Shown: positions 1 through 12,705 of the stretch, piece by piece
How the letters are laid out: the number at the start of each line of letters is the position of its first letter
How positions within the stretch are numbered: position 1 is the first letter of the stretch
From: Gelatoporia subvermispora B
Lineage: Eukaryota > Basidiomycota > Agaricomycetes > Polyporales > Gelatoporiaceae
Reading direction: 5' to 3'
Length of the DNA: 64,000 bases
NCBI GenBank assembly: GCA_000320605.2
Contig: KB445813.1
Span: 4,836 to 68,835, forward strand
The notes under the pieces: model-generated
The model's database searches: none
What the model saw: the letters and a program-made list of their open reading frames with translations, nothing else
What the model was told of the DNA's origin: nothing
Program-made: the position numbers and the translations under genes

Positions 1-779
1 GTTAGCCTGCAGTGGCTCGTAGCCGCTGACCGCAAAACTTGTGGGCTAGAACAGTATACCGTGAAGACTACTAGAGCGGAGTCTTGAGTTTCTTGGAGCA
101 GAGCCATAGTAAGTACTCCTATTATGCTCAACCTTTCAAAGATAAATATTGACTTCTCGACGCGCTAGTAGAGCCCGGCTGGGAGAATTGTGCTGAAAGG
201 CTGAAACCCGGTGAGGTGTTCTTATGGTGGCTATATGCATACATAGCTAATGTCATTGAGTTACCGCACTGCGCAGCACAAGCACTCGAAGCTCATATCT
301 AGAACCCTGCGCAACTTCCGTTTACTTGTGGTGCAACAAATATTTCAAAAATCGGCCCTCGTAAGTCAACACTGTCTGTGTCTTTCTTACGGGCACCTTA
401 CATGAGTCTACAGATAAACCGGGATCCTACTGCTTCAAGAAATTGTACTAAGCAGTAAGCACACAACGGGCTAAAGGGTAGGTTTCGAGGTGAGCACTTT
501 CTCTTCCTACCCAGACCTGTCCTCGAGGCAGAACTCTGTCTCGGCCCTGCAACGAATAGTAGAACCCCTGTAGTGTAGTAGTATATGGAAGTGCAATATA
601 TGATGCAAATTACAGAAAGTAGAGCTGAACGAACGGCAGGTGCGGGGGAACCAATATCAGGCTAGTAAACCTGGAATATATTCCATGTAACCCAAATTGG
701 GTGGATCCAGCATCTGAGTGGAATATGGCCGGCATCTGAGCCAGCATATGACCGGAATGTGAGGGATCGGGGCTCATTT

Positions 780-834
780 CGGCCACATGCTGGATTTCGT
801 GTTATCCGGGGTGCATGTGGCCGGCATGTGGCCG
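780..834. repeat. Short inverted and direct 11-mer repeat
   Basis: CGGCCACATGC at 780-790 is followed by its exact reverse complement GCATGTGGCCG at 813-823. That 11-mer is repeated directly and immediately at 824-834. Related words such as ATGGCCGGCAT and GGCCGGAATACCGGATGTCGG surround it (720-860). The arrangement could fold as a hairpin with a loop of about 22 nt, with two alternative right arms. Confidence 0.7.
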
Positions 835-892
835 GAATACCGGATGTCGGGGCACATTCCGGGAGGGGTGTCGCCTGGCGTTTAACGCAGTG

Positions 893-1795
893 GAGGGGGC
901 TCAACGGGTACAGAGACAGCAGATCGCGGCGAACAGACTTGCAGGTGACAGGGACAAGAGCATGCGCAGAGAGGACATCCAAGCGTGCAAGCAGGAAGGG
1001 CAGTTCGCCGGCGATGGAGCGATCGATTTGACGGATAGAGCATGTAGAGTGTCGCAGTGAGCTGCGCAAGCTTGGTCAACGCCTGCGCTGCCCAGCTCAA
1101 GCGCGTGCACCGTGAGGCAGACGCGACCTCGCTGGAGCCTGGAGCGCTCGATCCGATCCGATCGTGACTGGATGGCGAGGAGGTTAGGGTCTGATGACGC
1201 CATCCGACTCTCAGCCATACTAGCGATTTTCAGCTCTGTCTTGTTCGTCCCTTGTCTTCCACTGCGCCCTGTGACAACCGAAGGCGACCTCGCAACTCTT
1301 CTGCCATCCAACACTCCAGACTAATGACACCGCCAGGCTATGTCTCGCCCCATCAACTACGGGCTACACTTGGCTCGACTATGGCAGAGTCCTTCTTATA
1401 CCGGCGCTCGATTCTCGTCTTACCCTGAGCTTCCGTCTACAGACTCAACACTATACTCATTTTGTCTGTATCGATCCAGTTTCCTCTTCTCCTTCTCTCT
1501 CCCTTCACTTCAGTACTTGATTTACCACTCCCGAGTCCCAGCATCTCCTGCCCGTCTATAGTCAACATATCCGCGGCTCTCTCCCTCCTAGCTACGGCTA
1601 GACGTGCAGCTCTGTCTCACTCAGAACTGACCACAGCAAGAGAAATGTCTAAGCAAACTTTCGTATACCACATCGCGTTGCCCCACACATGCATGTGCCC
1701 GCCTTTTCCAACCTGCCAGAGTCTCTCGTTGAGCACGCTTCGCATCGTACCGTGCTCCTGATACTCAGTCCTCCCTTTTCATGACTGTCCAGTTT
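893..1795. repeat. Dispersed repeat R1, copy 1
   Basis: This roughly 0.9-kb stretch aligns with 11860-12705 in the same orientation. It shares long blocks such as the run around GAGGCAGACGCGACCTCGCT and the end TCAGTCCTCCCTTTTCATGACTG. The start of the repeat also resembles 21590-21665. No open frame is conserved between copies, so it is probably a non-coding or decayed element. I could not find terminal repeats. Confidence 0.65.
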
Positions 1796-3397
1796 CTTTC
1801 CCAGGACCGCAATTTACAGCTCTTCTCCAGCGCTGCATATTTGATGTCGCGGATTCTCGAAGACTTTATTGGAAGCACGTGGTGCATTCCACTTCCACCG
1901 TCCCGGACGCGGCCAGGCATTTCGGAATACCACCGATTCTGTACTCGCAGCTGCCGCGTTCGCGCCTGGTCTGACGACGAGAGAAATGCGTCTGGTGTGG
2001 TATACGGGGTTCTGTATTCGTCAACAACATGGCTCGTTGTATCCATGTCCTGTAAGAGGACACCGCGTACCTCATGCAGCGCTGACGCGGGGGGCATGTC
2101 CTTTGTTTATGTATTCACATGCTGTACACACGACTTTAGTTTTTGTCTGGGAGTCAGGGATCGGATTACGTTGTGTGTAGAGGGTCGTCAACTTTTCCTC
2201 GGCCCATGTATGCTCGAATTCGGCAATGGCTTTCGCAAATGCCGTTCATAAATCGATCGAGCTGTCTACTGAACAGAAAATTTGATCCCGCGTTCTCGCA
2301 AGAAACTCGCTTTACAACAGAAACGTCTTCTGTCACTACGCACTGGTACGATGCTGCGAGAAATGTCTTCTGCCGTGTCCGCCAGCTTCCACAGCGCACG
2401 TGCGTGGCAACTCGTGAGCAAAGCGCTGGACTCGATCACGCGTACACTGGGCGCACGGTCGCACGCGAGCCTGTACAGCGTGTCGCCTCGCCCTCATGTC
2501 AAGGCTCTCCCAGCTTCCTACACGCTTCTTATTTTGCAGCATTGAGACTCCATGCCATGCCTTAACATCAGATTACTCAGCGCTCGGGGTCAACAAAGAA
2601 GAGAAGAGAAGAGATCTATCGCCTCAACTCTCCCTCGCTCACAGGGTCGATACCTTGTGTCTGGGGTTGCCGGCACGACGTCGCATGCTTTCTCCGAGTT
2701 GGTGGTTTTGCGACTACATCCCTGAGACACGCGGCAATTCAACATTCCCAGCCTGACACGTTAGCACGCATCTCCGCTGGGCACGCCTCATGTGTTGATA
2801 CAGCTCACACAGTCTTCGCTTCATCGACCTGCATGCCGTCGCGTGCAAGATGCTGACGGGCCTATCGAACTTTTTGCATCACCCAGGGCGTGCTCGCTGT
2901 GCCTGCCCCAGCTGGTCTACTAACCACGCTGTTAACGCGTTCATTCCGGATCTCGACTTCCGAGCCGCGTGGCGCGTCAGAGATGGACCATTCTCATACA
3001 TGTCTAAGTTAATACGCGAGATTACATTGAGCGGACTATGGCACTTCTCGGACCTCATTTTCTATAGAATCGAACGAATTTCCCATTCTGTAGATTTTGA
3101 AGACAATGTCGTGGGCAAGGCTGTGGAACGGCATGTATCAAGAACGTAAAACTGAGCATTCCTGCTGCCTTCTCTCTAACGCCTGCGACCTTCGAACTTC
3201 CATTCACGACATAAGAAGTCCTGATCCACGCGTCGTCTCCACGAGCTTCATCCACCAACCTGTTCTGATGATGCCCCACGATGAATCCGCGTGGGCATAC
3301 GCAGGAGCTATAGGATGCGCTGCTTTGGGTGGGTACTGCCTCGCCGTGAACCCATACTTAACAGTGCTACTGACTCTCTTGTCTTTCTGTCTCACCT

Positions 3398-6300
3398 ATG
3401 GATGCGCGACACACCCTCAGGAACTCCCCGATCGTGCTCGACTCCAGTGCCGTTGTTGCAGAAGATATTGATGTCAGTCCATGTGACTCTGCACGCAAAT
3501 GCCTACCAATTAAATGACGTTGTTTACCCGCCTTAGGCACACGCGCAAAGACAGAGTGCCTCCTGTGAGGAACGGCCACATGACCCTGTGGCCATGGGGG
3601 TGCGCAAAGTCGATACTGTTCACCAAGAGGCCAGGAAACAGAGCTTGAACGCCGCGCCAGAGGGTATGCCAAAGGATGCGCATATGGGAGACTGCAGATG
3701 TGGCAAACATAGTGGACGCAACCTGGTGGTGTGTATTGATGGGACCTCGAATCAATTTGGAAAGAAGGTACGGGTCTGGTCTGTGTCACGGCCTCTGAAT
3801 CTTTGACGAACTGTTATTCGGAAAGAATACAAATGTTATCGAGCTTTATCGTCTCGTAAAGAAGCGTCCAGAAGACGAACAACTCACATACTACAACAGT
3901 GGGATTGGGACCTACGCCAAGCCATCGTGGAGATCGTGGCATTACATGAGACAAATGATCGATCACAAGATTGATCTCGCCATTGCCTGGTGAGTGTGAC
4001 GTATTATTATTTCGGTCCTCTTCGTCGCTCAGTCATCATGCGCACCCAGGAACTTCGAGAAAATTGTCTTGAACGCGTACCGATGGCTATCAGACAATTA
4101 TTCCGAGGGCGACCACATATACCTGTTCGGTATGTATGGTGGGCTATTTATACGCTGCTCTTCACTGAAGGCCATACATCTACCTTAGGGTTCTCCAGAG
4201 GTGCATATCAAGTTCGGGCGCTCTCCGCAATGATCGAGAAAGTATGTCCATACTGGTCTTTCCCTAAAACGCCACTCTCATAGTTGTGACTTAGGTAGGC
4301 TTGCTGTATAGAGGGAACGAAGAACAGATCCCGTTGTATGTAATTGTCGCATTTCCCTTTTCTACCATAACATCTTTCTGTAGTGCCTACGAACTCTACG
4401 CTGCCGACGGGTCAGAGGGAATCAGCCGCTCGTCTCGGGAAGCGCTCAGGAAAAGGACCGGAATCAAGTCCATTTGGACCAGGAGGGGATCTGCCAATAC
4501 AACGAGCAACACAGAACACGCCGGCACCAAAGTCAAGACCCCTGCGCAGCATTTCAAAAACACCTTCTCTCGAGATGTCAAGGTGCATTTTGTGGGTGTC
4601 TGGTGCGTGACACCGTCTACCTCGATGTATTCGCTTCTTGTAATTTGGATTTTCATTGCTCAGGGATACCGTGTCTTCCGTTGGAGTAGTGCGTCACAAG
4701 GTTCTTCCAGATACGGCCAACGGGATGAAGCATGTATGCTTCTTCCGCCATGCACTTGCCCTCGACGAACGCCGGGTCAAGTTCCTGCCGGAATATGTCA
4801 ATCAAGGGGAAGGAGAAGGTCCCTCGTCAACTGCGTATCCTGTGCATCAACGGGCTCGGCAAGAAGATACCGGCGGGGAAAAGGATGCCTCGTCAGCCAA
4901 ACCCCCGCATACAAAGGAGGTTTGGTTTGTTGGCACACACTCAGACATGTATGTATCTGTTGGACTCAGAACGGTGATCATTTCTGACGTGTCTAGTGGT
5001 GGAGGGAATATAGAGAACGAAGCCATGGATCGTAAAGCTGCGCCATTGCGTTGGATGGTGTTTGAGGCTGTTCCCAGAGGTCTCCGCTTGCACATGCTGA
5101 ACGAAGACTCTAAAGACTTGGTCGTGCCTCCAACCGAGGTCCATGAATCATTGACATGGATCTGGTGGTTTCTCGAAGTGTTGCCGATGAAACGTCTATC
5201 GTATAAGGGAAAGGATTTGACGCGGCGATGGTGAGCTTTCGAGGATCCTGACTGGATGCTATGCCTTATTTGATTAAATATTCACCGCATAAACAGGCCT
5301 CCCCATCTTGGAGCGGTGCGAATCATCAAAGAAGGGCAGGGAGTCCATGGATCTGTTCTCTCTGCAATCCGGTCAAAAGAAGGCCCAGACTACATTCCCA
5401 GAGCAGCGGGGGATATTGAGGGCGAGTGCCCTGGGGGAAAGAACGAATCTAAGGCGTACTGGAGGGATTTCAGAGATAACCACGAGAAATTACCACAAAA
5501 CATTGAACGGGACCTGCATGATATTCTTGACGATGCCCTGAGAAAATGCGTGGGGAGGTTTAGTAGTATACGCGAAGGTGATCAAGCTACTCCGGAATCG
5601 CTCCTTGGTGACATCGAACAGTGGCTGTGGATTGGTGAGCGCATTCAAATCTCCCAACATCAGACTTCCTAAATAAAATCCTTAGATGCCCTAGAAGAAG
5701 GCCGCCGAGCACTTCGAGACCAGAATGCAGCCAAACGCATCTTGTCTGAGATGGAACTTAGCCAGGCAAAGTTGACTGACGACCATCTCGACGTTCTGCA
5801 GAAGGCGTTAATGCGCATGGGTCCGGGTCTAGAGAACATGTCTCTTAGTGACCACCCATTCTTGGGATCGCTGAGCAGGAATGATGTTCGGTGGATGAAC
5901 GTCAGGAATCTGGTGACAAGTGGGTTATCTCGCATTCTACGTTCCAAAATCCACCAACCGCTGACAGGGCTTGCTTCATCTACAAAAAGCGAGAGTGCTA
6001 TCAGGACATGCCCACATTGTCTTTTCCATCGCTGTTTCGCATGATGGCACCCGCATCGCCTCCGGCAGCGTTGACAGAACAGTACGCATCTGGGATGCGT
6101 CGACAGGAACCGCTCTGCAAAGTCCACTCAACGGGCACAGCGACTGGGTTCGATCGGTAGCGTTCTCACCCGACGGAACCCATGTCGTCTCCGGCTCGGA
6201 CGACCACACTATACGAGTTTGGAACCTAGATACGGGGACCACCGTTGTCGGCCCCATTGAGGGACACACTGACGGTGTGTTCTCCGTGGCATACTCGCCC

Positions 6301-6894
6301 GACGGCACGCAGATAGTCTCTGGATCACACGACTGGACCATCCGGATCTGGGACGCACAGACAGGCGCGGCCGTTGGGGAGCCGCTCAGAGGGTATCAGG
6401 GCTACGTGCTGTCTGTGGCATTTTCACCAGATGGCACCCGGATCGCCTCAGGCTCCGCCGACAAAACGGTGCGCATATGGGATGTGGCGACAGGGGCCGC
6501 ACTTGGGAGCCGACTCACTGGACATGATGGTTGGGTCCGGTTGGTAGCGTTCTCACCTGATGGCGCCCATGTCGTCTCTGGCTCGGATGATCGCACCATA
6601 CGAGTCTGGGATGTTCAGACGGGGACCACCGTTGTCGGCCCCATTAGGGGACACACCGACTACGTCTATTCTGTGGCATATTCACCCGACGGCTCGCGCA
6701 TAGTGTCCGGATCAGGCGACAGGACCATCCGGATCTGGGACGCAAAGACCGGCAAGGCCATCGGAAAGCCGCTCACAGGACACGAAGGCTGGGTGTCGTC
6801 CGTAGCCTTTTCGCCCGATGGTAAGCGCGTCGTTTCCGGCTCGGATGATCGTACTGTACGAATCTGGGACGTTGAGGACCTCGTAGTGGAGTAG
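3398..6894 (+). CDS. DUF2235 hydrolase-WD40 fusion protein, copy A
   Basis: A 957-aa protein from 12 exons: 3398-3472, 3537-3767, 3826-3989, 4050-4129, 4189-4241, 4295-4335, 4384-4602, 4664-4948, 4997-5230, 5297-5634, 5686-5912, 5968-6894. Residues 1-80 are a variable tail. Residues 85-385 form a DUF2235 (Tle1-like) alpha/beta-hydrolase domain: the opening strand VVCIDGTSNQFG, the nucleophile elbow GFSRGAY (Ser186), WDTVSSVG (Asp289) and HSDIGGG (His380), a full Ser-Asp-His set. Residues 384-649 look like a helical linker. Residues 650-957 are seven near-identical WD40 repeats of 43 aa, all in one exon. Bacterial Tle1 relatives are phospholipases; lipase activity here is inferred, not shown. 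The protein has no signal peptide and is probably cytosolic. The start was chosen because its exon and intron match the paralogue at 16518. The junction between exons 11 and 12 is the least certain. Confidence 0.88.
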
Positions 6895-7817
6895 TACGTC
6901 GTTACGGGTATGCATCTATCACCTTGGTATCGTACGAGTCGGGCTGTGTTACGTACATCTCGTGGTGCTCATACATACCTGAAGTACACTGTCGTCGCTC
7001 TTAGGCTCGCTATGTCTTAGGAAGATTCTGTGTATACCCTTCGCAGTGAAAAAGACTATGGTTTGTAGAGATTCCGAAGGGCGAACGCGTGCGTACTTGA
7101 GCGCTGCACCCATATCTTGTGTGATCGCAGATGCTCAGTGATTTGCTCACTGTCACGCTCCATGCATTCGTGCAACATCTGGCGCGTCAACGCGCCAAGG
7201 ATGCATGGGTATCAGCGGAGCAATCAATTCATAGAGTGGCTGCACAATGTGGGCCCGACGGTACCGTGCCGCAGTGGGCCAGCATTCCGAAACGTCAGCG
7301 CATATAGTCAACCATAAGCTCATTTCAGCTCGACATCTGCACCATAAGTCCACGAAAGACTCTGACATCAATGACGTTACTGAACTAAGGGAAATGACCA
7401 TTGTATTTGTGTAAACTGCCATGCGTTAGCGTCGCTCCAAAGACAGTGACTACTCACATCATGCTCGTAGGGCTTGTGCGGCTTCACAGATATCCCTAGA
7501 AAGACATGTAGCCCCCTTGGGGCCGCCTCGTCACGTTCATATCGGCAGAACGGCTTGCAACACCTTGAGATGAGACATCATTTTCATTAGCAAACCGGGA
7601 CTCCGGACAACCGAAATGCTCTACAAGATGGTCATATCCGGGGAGCCAGAACACGTCTACGCTATCTCTCTGCTCCACGTCGTCTCCAACCCAAGAGTTC
7701 CCCGCGTACGACATCTCCCATGCGTTCCGTGCAGTAGGCCCGTCTGGTTATCGGATTGACGTTGTGTAGCGGAATCCAGAGTTAGACCTTGTCGACAATA
7801 GCAGTGTGCGATGTAAC
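6895..7817. other. 3' flank of copy A, duplicated downstream of copy B
   Basis: This non-coding stretch aligns along its length with 20006-20888 behind the second DUF2235-WD40 gene, with small indels. Shared blocks include TCGTCGCTCTTAGGCTCGCTATGT just after the gene and the GCGGAG...GTGGCTGCACAATG segment. Open frames on either strand are not kept in frame between copies, so I read it as 3' UTR plus spacer carried along in the duplication. Confidence 0.6.
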
Positions 7818-9814
7818 TAAGATTCGATCGCAACCAAATCGGGGCGGAGGAAGGTAGGATGACGCGACCTGGGCGCTCTTCTGCTCCCGATTTTCTGCTC
7901 GCTCTTTCTGTGATTCGCGTCATCCGTCGTCTTCTGCAGACTCAAAATGCGAGCGGTCGACTGTATCCGACAGCCATGGACACGTTCAACGCTGTTATCC
8001 TCGCGCCTGCATCCTCTTGCGCGAGGCACGCCGCGCATCTACACCTCGTCCTCTCTGCTCCGCGTACGTCCCAGCTCGACGGCCGCCCCAGGCTGTGTCA
8101 CGACCACTCAACTGCTTCCTCCCCGGACCTCTTCGTTCCTCTCGCACGTGTCCGCTGCAGCTCACTCGACACCGCGCCGACGTGAATGTGCGCATTTCCA
8201 ACGCCTACTCCCCTGTGCCATGTTACGTCGCAGACCTCGTTCGTTCATTGCGCCCACACTGCCGCCTCCACGCACCCTTCGAGTAGCCCGCCCACAGCGC
8301 CGCGCGCGCCGTCCTTGCGTTATCCTGCGCGATGTGTCTACGCCATTCCTTACGCGCTGCTCTAGCGGTCTCGTCTGGACGCCGACGCGCCTCGACGCAA
8401 TCCCGGACTCCTCGCATCGCCTCTGCGTGCACTCGCAAATGCTCGTTCAGATCCATCGAGCATTCTTCTCTCGGCGCCCCGGTCTCTCGGCTTCCCATAT
8501 ACCACACACCTCGACGTCCGACGCGTCCGTGCCCTGGCGGTCGCTCTCGCTGGATAACCAACCCGCTGTCGTGCAATTCAACTCGTCGCACTGTACCAAC
8601 GTCTTCCCAGTGCCGATCCCGCCTCGCGCGCACGCCTCTCGCACAAACCTAGCTCGCTGACCGGCTCTTCTACGCGCGACCCGAACCTGGCCCATCTCGC
8701 ATCCACTCTTTCGCGCACAACTAAAGCGCACGCGCTGTGCGTGTCCTCCTAGCCGCTGCCCCCACCTGGTCCTACTCTCGGCGCACGATGCACCGTCAGC
8801 TTATGTTGTCAGTCCACCGCTCCTCAGCACGGCCCATCACCCGCAGCGCCCAGCCATCGCCGTGTCGACCATCACCACCACGCGCCCGACGCCGTGCGCA
8901 GACACCCGCTCTCGCCCGCCGTCTCTCGCCCCGCTGCAACGCGATCTACGCGACGGACCGCACGCACCCCCGCGCCGCACCCGGGATATATTAGTGGGAG
9001 TATGCGGGGGACCCGGGGAGAGCTGCGAGGGTGAGACCGAGGGCGAGTGAACAGGCGAGTCGTTTATCGGTCTTTTCTTTCCCTTCTACCTGCATTTGCT
9101 CGCCTAGAGGCTAGGAGCGACCGCCGCATCGCGCCCCGGCTCCTCGCAACGCAGCGTATGCCGCTCGCTGGCCTCGGGCGCGACATGGGCACCGCCCACC
9201 TCACTCACTCGCACGCCACCCGCCTCGATCGCCTCGCGACGCCGCATATACGCACTCGACATCTTATACTCAGCCCCTCGCCCTCTCGCACCAGCCCGCC
9301 AGCGCAGACGTCCTGCCCCCCTCCACCCCACTCAATAGGCCTGTCTCGCGCGCCCACGCCGGTATGCACTCGACGCCAGCCCGCGCCCGCGCCCGCGCCC
9401 GCCCGCTGGGCCATCCCGCCGTCGGCCCGTCCTTGCGCCTTCCTCCCGGCCCTCGCACGCACCGAGGTTCGTCGTTCGCGCGTCTGTGGGCGCCGTGCAG
9501 GGCGGGAGGCCGTTGTGTAGTACGGTCTTCGGACGGTTGGGAGGGCTCCGCACGTAAGAATCGAGATGTGAGATTCAAGACACGAGGCGGACGCGGCGCC
9601 AGGACCGCGCAACGAGCGTGCGTCCGGTCGGCGCGGGTGTGCGCGTGCGCTGGGGCGTATGCGCGCGGGTTGGGGCCTGGTGGGAGCAGAGGGCACACGC
9701 ACACGCGTATCGTATGAGCGACGTGCGCAGCGCGGTGCGTTCAGTGAGTAAGGGCAGGGCGCGGGCATCGTTTCGCTCGCGACCTCTCGTCTGCCCGCCG
9801 GCGAAGACACACTC
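7818..9814. repeat. GC-rich duplicated block, copy 1
   Basis: A strongly GC- and CpG-rich block with high similarity (by eye near 90% in places) to 21667-23439. Long open frames exist on both strands, but they are low-complexity Arg/Pro/Ala translations expected of GC-rich DNA, and indels break the frames between copies. Copy 1 carries about 190 nt (roughly 8931-9118) missing from copy 2, including a GGGATATATTAGTGGG stretch. It ends at GACAC.CTC, exactly where copy 2 ends. Confidence 0.7.
9379..9407. repeat. CGCCCG microsatellite
   Basis: About four tandem CGCCCG-type hexamers lie inside GC-rich block copy 1. The matching place in copy 2 (near 23035) has only one to two units, so the array has changed length since the duplication. 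Confidence 0.75.
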
Positions 9815-11859
9815 ACGTTGCCCTTCCAGGCAGCCCCCGCCCTAGTCCCATCGCTCCCGTACGTGCTCTCCCAAATCTGCTCCGACCCACTTGCCTCGCT
9901 CGTACCGCGTACCTCGACGTCCGACGCGCCCCACTGCGCTGAGATAACCGCGGCGATTTCTGTCCTTCGCAGATAATCCCGTGTGCCTGGGCCTCGCAGG
10001 CCTCACTCTTCGCTCACTTGCAGGGTCTCCTCGAGCGCAGGCCCGCTCATATTCCCCACCACAAAGTTACATCTGTTTGGTTTTTTCTGCCCTCCGCGTG
10101 CTCCTTAGTCGCATCTGCTCCCCTCCAGTTTCCAACCTAACGAGATGCCGAATGCACACATATCGATGTTAGATCGTATGGAACAGCTTGTGCATCGCAA
10201 TTTTCCGTATCACTTTGTTCATGGCGACATGGGGCACGTTCCAAGCACCGTCGATTTCCGTGAGCATCACCCGAGCTTCCGCTCAGTCCTCATGTGCCTG
10301 GTCACGCTTGCACAATGACGTTCGCTCTTAGTTCGTTTCTTGCATCTAAAGTATGGATCTGCCCGTCCAACTAGTACTGGAGACCAACAAATGTATTTTG
10401 TACTACAAAGCTACAGCGAAAAAAGCATGCGATCCCGTTGTACATTGCCCCTACGAGCGAACGAGCGAAGCAGCACGTTTGGGAAGTAGGTGCTGCTATA
10501 TGCCGTACACACGGGTCATTTTAGCGGAGCTGGCCAAGAAGGATCTGCGGCCGGGATGGGCGACGATCGAGCCTATCAAAATTGATACAACGCCTCGCTA
10601 TGTCAGCGCAGCGCCAGATTCAGCATCGCGAGCACGTAGCAGACGATGTTCGCGTACCGAGGAGGAACATCGCTCATCTGCCGTTGGCTGCGGCACTGAG
10701 CTCCTGACAGTGCGAAGATGCATCGGGTATCACGGATGCATCCTTCTTCACCACATATACTAGACACGACGGCTTCTGGGGCTTGGTCGCTTCCCAATGC
10801 GAGCAATCTCGGCACGCTCTATGTATTCGCGACTGTCGTAGTTCCATTGAGATGGCCGACGGCTGGCAAGATCCTAGGTGTGTAATGGTTCTTTCGTGTG
10901 TGAGGACCCAAGTTCATCTCGGACTCGCAAGGACGACACTGGTGCGAATTTGCTCACTTCAAGGCTTGAACCATGCCGGCGAGGACCCGTAATAAGTGAT
11001 GCGATCACTGCAACCCGCAAGTGCATATAGGATGACGGGGATACTGTGGGTATTGCGTGATTTGCGTAATTGGGAGAAGTAGCTCCGCGTAGATAGTAAT
11101 CAGACGACTCACCAGGATGCTGCACATCCATATCCTGAAATTTATCATGTCCCCTCACGTCATAAGAGCGCGAACTAACGCATTGCCCGGACGTTGTCAA
11201 GTCGTCCTGCAAAGTGGGCAGCGCAGAGTGCGATGATTTGCGTCCGTGGGATGGAGAGATGGCCCCGCCTGTTGAAGTATCGTCTTCCTGACTTGAGCTG
11301 CCCGAGGGATGCTTCTGCGTCGCGGAGAAACAGAACCATGATGATCAATGACGCTGATACTGTCGTTCTTGAGGTAGCACGTACCGAACCGGGCACGCAC
11401 ACCTGCTCCCAGGAGCCGAGATAGGTGCAAAATAGCACAAGGGAAGCACATAGAGCGTATCAAGGCTGTACTCAATGTATCTCAGCCAGAGGCCTTCGAC
11501 AAGGGCAATGTATATGCATACCCAAGTCACACCCTGTGCGCCATTGTCCTCGTCAGCCATCCCGAGCCCGTCTCAGTGCATTGCGGCTTCATCGATAGCA
11601 TCCGTAGTTGTCGATTGCATAGCGACTCTCGCCGTCCGACAGCCCGATGAAGTGAGCGGGGATACGCTTCCGCTGAACATCAGATGAGGCAGCGCCAAGG
11701 TGAGATATATGTGCATACCAGTGCAATTCGCTGAAGACATAGGTCGTGACTAATCCAACAGGGAGCTTGGACGCCCACCGATAAGCCTTGACCACGAGAT
11801 GAGCGAGAGTCACACATGAAGTGAAGGGCGAGAGTAAATGCCTATGAAGGTTGTCAAGG

Positions 11860-12705
11860 GGTATAGAAACAGCGGATTGTGGTGAGCAGATCAGCGCGCG
11901 ACAGGGAGCCCGGAGAAGAGCGGTCGCAGAGGGGACTAAAGCGTGCAAGCAGGAAGGGCAGTGCGCCCTTAGTGGAGCGATCGGTTTGGCGGAATGAGTG
12001 TGTAAAGGCAGTGAGCTGCGCAAGGTTGGTCAACGCGTACGCTATCCAGCTCAGAACGGGTTTACCCTGAGGCAGACGCGACCTCGCTGGAGCCTGGAGC
12101 GCTCGATCCGATCCGATCGTGACTGAATAGCGAGCAGGTTAGGTTTAGATGACCTTCAGTCGTACTGGCGATTGTTCAGCTCTGTCTCGTTCGTCCCTTT
12201 GCTTACACCGCGCCCTGTGTCGACCAAAGTCGACATCGTAATTCTCATGTCCTCCAACACTCCAGACTGATGACAGCGCCAGGTTATGTCCTCCCACCTC
12301 ATCAACGTCAACTACCGGATGAACTTGACTCGACTATGGCAGTCTCCTTCTTGTACTTGCGCTCGATCCTGAGCTTCTACATACAGGTCCAATCCCAGCC
12401 TCACCTTGTCTCTGTAGATTACGTCTCACCCACTTCTTCTCCCCCCCTTCACTTCAGTACTTGACTTTCCATTGCCGAATCCCAGCATCTCCCGTCCGTC
12501 TATATTCAGCTCGTGCGCGGCTCTCTCACCTAGCTACAGCCGGCCGTGGGCCTCTATCTCACTCAAACCTGACCACAGCAGGAGAAGCGCATCGGCACCC
12601 TCGTGCGTGGCCTGCCTGTTCCAACCTGCCAGAGTCATTGAGCGCGCTACGCATCGTACCGTGTTCCTGATGGTCAGTCCTCCCTGTTCATGACTGTGAA
12701 GTCCC
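11860..12705. repeat. Dispersed repeat R1, copy 2
   Basis: Same orientation as 893-1795, sharing the AAGCGTGCAAGCAGGAAGGGCAG entry and the CGCATCGTACCGTG...TCAGTCCTCCCT end. Just beyond it, near 12748, a block of about 20 nt (GCGAGGCACGCCGCGCATCT) is identical to one inside GC-rich block copy 1 near 8020. This hints that R1 and the GC-rich block belong to one larger repeat family. Confidence 0.65.

Larger units (their letters stand above)
1..3397. other. Gene-free left end
   Basis: I see no supportable gene here. All open frames are short, overlap on both strands and carry no recognisable family motif or consistent splice pattern. The stretch holds one copy of a dispersed repeat (about 893-1795) and a cluster of short direct and inverted repeats near 780-834. 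The last 50 bases before the gene at 3398 are pyrimidine-rich, as is common upstream of fungal start codons. Confidence 0.6.

Noticed and set aside
1781..2251. 156-aa open frame in the left-end spacer
   Set aside because: It has no motif, no paralogue, a heavily overlapping frame on the opposite strand, and partial overlap with repeat R1.
5976..6599. Minus-strand open frames antisense to the WD40 exons (also 19069-20082)
   Set aside because: They mirror the repeat codons of the plus-strand WD40 exon. The sense strand has clear domain structure and splice signals.
7947..8660. Long open frames on both strands of the GC-rich blocks (also 9205-9816, 22573-23446)
   Set aside because: They translate to low-complexity Arg/Pro/Ala sequence, overlap one another on opposite strands, and are broken by indels between the two copies of the block. 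They are a by-product of high GC content.
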